7,547 bases of DNA, from NCBI GenBank assembly GCA_019348335.1, contig JAHWJR010000017.1, positions 7,528 to 15,074 on the forward strand, given 5' to 3'. Shown here one piece after another: positions 5,844 to 7,547 of this stretch. The first letter of the stretch is position 1. Each line of letters opens with the position of its first letter. Made by a program: the position numbers and the translations under genes. Under the pieces are notes generated by a model. It saw nothing but the letters and a program-made list of their open reading frames with translations, searched no databases and was not told the DNA's origin. This DNA is from Actinomycetota bacterium. Lineage in GTDB: Bacteria > Actinomycetota > Acidimicrobiia > Acidimicrobiales > CADCSY01.

Positions 5844-7547
5844 CTACACCACCAGGTTGACGAGCCGGGCGGGCACCACCACGACGCGGCGGACCTCCCG
5901 CCCGGCCAGGGCCGCCTGCACCCGGTCGTCGTCCAGTACCGCCGCCTCCACGGCGGCCTCGTCGGCGTCGGCCGGCACCCGCACGTGGGCACGCACCTTG
6001 CCGGCCACCTGGACCGGCAGCTCGATCTCCTCGTCGACCAGCAGGGCGGGATCGGCCTCGGGGAACGGCGTCCACACCAGGGACGACTCGTGGCCCAGGC
6101 GCGCCCACAGCTCCTCGGCCACGTGGGGGGCCAGGGGCGCCAGCATCAGCACCAGGCCCTCCGCCACCTCGCGTGGGGTCGCTGCGCCGGAGGCGGTGAC
6201 CTCCCGAGTCAGCGTGTTGTTGAGCTCGGTGAGCTTGGCCACCGCGGTGTTGAACCGCAGGCCGTCCATGTCGGACCGCACCCCGTCGATGGTCCGGTGC
6301 AACGCACGCCGCAGCTCGTCGCCGGCCGGCGCGTCGACCACGCGCGCCGCCCCGGTCTCCTCGTCGACCACGTTGCGCCACAGCCGCTGGAGGAACCGGT
6401 GCACCCCGATGATGTCCCTGGCGTTCCAGGGCCGGTCGGCGTCGAGCGGGCCCATCGCCATCTCGTAGAGCCGGAGGGTGTCGGTGCCGTACTCGCCGTG
6501 GATCGCCTCCGGCGAGACGGCGTTCTTCAGGCTCTTGCCCATCTTGCCCAGCTCGCGGCGCACCGGCTGGCCCCGGAAGGTGAAGCCCGACTCGGGGTCG
6601 CCCTCCACCTCGGACGCCTCCACGTGGAAACCGCGCTCGTCGAGGAAGGCGTCGGCGAGGATGTAGCCCTGGTTGAACAGCCGTTCGAACGGCTCGGGCG
6701 TCGACACGTGCCCGAGGTCGAACAGCACCTTGTGCCAGAAGCGGGCGTAGAGCAGGTGGAGCACGGCGTGCTCGACGCCGCCCACGTACAGGTCGACGCC
6801 GCCGAACGCCGGCCGGCCGTCGGGCTTGGAGCCCTGCATCCAGTAGCGCTCGACGTCGGGGTCGACCAGGGCGGCGTCGTTGTCGGGGTCGAGGTAGCGC
6901 AGGTAGTACCAGCACGACCCCGCCCACTGCGGCATGGTGTTCAGCTCGCGGCGGTACGTCTTCGGGCCGTCACCGAGGTCGAGCGTCACCTCGGCCCACT
7001 CCTTGGCCCGGCCCAGCGGTGGCTCGGGGACGCTGTCGTCGTCGTCGCCCACGACCGTCGGCGTGTAGTCGTCGATCTCGGGCAGCTCGACCGGCAGCAC
7101 GGACTCGGGCAGGGCCACCGGCCGGCCCTGGTCGTCGTAGACGATGGGGAAGGGCTCGCCCCAGTAGCGCTGGCGGCTGAACAGCCAGTCGCGCAGCCGG
7201 TAGGTGACGGTGCCCTCACCGTGCCCCTGCCCCTCCAGCCAGGCCACCATGGCCCGCTTGGCCTCGCTCACCTCCAGGCCGTCCAGGAACCCGCTGTTGA
7301 TGGCTGGGCCCTCGCCGACGTAGGCCTGGCCCGCCCAGTCGCCGGGCGGGGTCACGGTGCGCACGATGGGCAGGTCGAACGCCTCGGCGAAGTCCCAGTC
7401 GCGCTGGTCCTGGGCGGGGACGGCCATGATGGCCCCGGTCCCGTACCCCATGAGGACGTAGTCGGCGATGAACACCGGGATGTGCCCGCCAGTGGCCGGG
7501 TTGACGGCGAACGAGCCGGTGAACACGCCGGTCTTGACCCGCGACTC
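5844..7547 (-). CDS. leuS: Leucyl-tRNA synthetase, C-terminal part (5' end beyond the window)
   Basis: This class Ia synthetase charges tRNA-Leu with leucine and edits mischarged norvaline or isoleucine. The frame is open to the right edge and gives 567 visible residues, ending LVNLVV. About the first third (Rossmann N-half with HIGH, start of the editing domain) is outside the window. In visible numbering, the segment opens in the CP1 editing domain (TGVFTGS, then YVLMGYGTGAIMAVPAQDQRD ending at 50, with both conserved Asp residues). It continues through SRQRYWGEPFP (124-134), NTMPQWAGSCWYYLRYLDP, GGVDLYVGGVEHAVLHLLYARFW and the catalytic loop KMGKS (335-339). After these come the helical anticodon-binding domain and the small C-terminal domain (VQVAGKVRAHVRVP). 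The family usually has His where this protein has Gln in PAQD. The GTG at 7526 is an internal Val codon, not a start. Confidence 0.97.
   Translation of the reverse strand, partial: ESRVKTGVFTGSFAVNPATGGHIPVFIADYVLMGYGTGAIMAVPAQDQRDWDFAEAFDLPIVRTVTPPGDWAGQAYVGEGPAINSGFLDGLEVSEAKRAMVAWLEGQGHGEGTVTYRLRDWLFSRQRYWGEPFPIVYDDQGRPVALPESVLPVELPEIDDYTPTVVGDDDDSVPEPPLGRAKEWAEVTLDLGDGPKTYRRELNTMPQWAGSCWYYLRYLDPDNDAALVDPDVERYWMQGSKPDGRPAFGGVDLYVGGVEHAVLHLLYARFWHKVLFDLGHVSTPEPFERLFNQGYILADAFLDERGFHVEASEVEGDPESGFTFRGQPVRRELGKMGKSLKNAVSPEAIHGEYGTDTLRLYEMAMGPLDADRPWNARDIIGVHRFLQRLWRNVVDEETGAARVVDAPAGDELRRALHRTIDGVRSDMDGLRFNTAVAKLTELNNTLTREVTASGAATPREVAEGLVLMLAPLAPHVAEELWARLGHESSLVWTPFPEADPALLVDEEIELPVQVAGKVRAHVRVPADADEAAVEAAVLDDDRVQAALAGREVRRVVVVPARLVNLVV

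Noticed and set aside
7035..7047. GTC trinucleotide run in leuS
   Set aside because: It encodes a short acidic Asp stretch in a surface connection of LeuRS. Short runs of this kind are frequent in GC-rich genes and it keeps the frame.
1..7547. CRISPR array, insertion sequence, phage or defence genes
   Set aside because: No spaced direct repeats, terminal inverted repeats, transposase or integrase motifs were seen; every sizeable stretch is covered by a recognised housekeeping-type gene or the tRNA.

Overview
This is a GC-rich window with dense, overlapping genes and no gene-free stretch longer than about 70 bases. It looks like chromosomal DNA of a high-GC actinobacterium. The nadD-rsfS pair, the F420-type luciferase-like oxidoreductase, the actinobacterial style of leucyl-tRNA synthetase (KMGKS signature) and the tRNA with no encoded CCA all fit that. 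An Acidimicrobiia-like lineage is possible, but it cannot be fixed from sequence alone.

The left half (1-3661) is read on the + strand and appears to be one transcription unit. It holds the 3' part of a nicotinamidase gene (pncA), nicotinate phosphoribosyltransferase (pncB), nicotinate-mononucleotide adenylyltransferase (nadD), the ribosomal silencing factor rsfS and a luciferase-like oxidoreductase. The first four overlap end to start by 1, 8 and 4 bases, and the oxidoreductase follows 14 bases later. The first three enzymes take nicotinamide to nicotinate, then to NaMN, then to NaAD. That is the Preiss-Handler salvage route, lacking only the final NadE amidation. RsfS, which blocks ribosomal subunit joining in starvation, is a frequent neighbour of nadD. 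Its best start is an unconventional CTG inside the nadD stop overlap.

The right half (3672-7547) is read on the - strand and converges on the left half with only 10 bases between stop codons. In transcription order it holds the C-terminal two thirds of leucyl-tRNA synthetase (leuS, running off the right edge), a tRNA-Ala(GGC), an alpha/beta hydrolase with an N-terminal membrane segment, and a cytoplasmic Asp-box (BNR) repeat protein that is probably a beta-propeller.

I see no mobile element, CRISPR array, phage gene or defence system. The region is mostly housekeeping. The points worth a second look are the compact salvage operon, the CTG start of rsfS, the G32-C38 pair in the tRNA-Ala anticodon loop, the three-unit hexamer repeat that makes a DxDxDG-like loop in the propeller protein, and the hydrolase reading frame that begins 28 bases after a tRNA.
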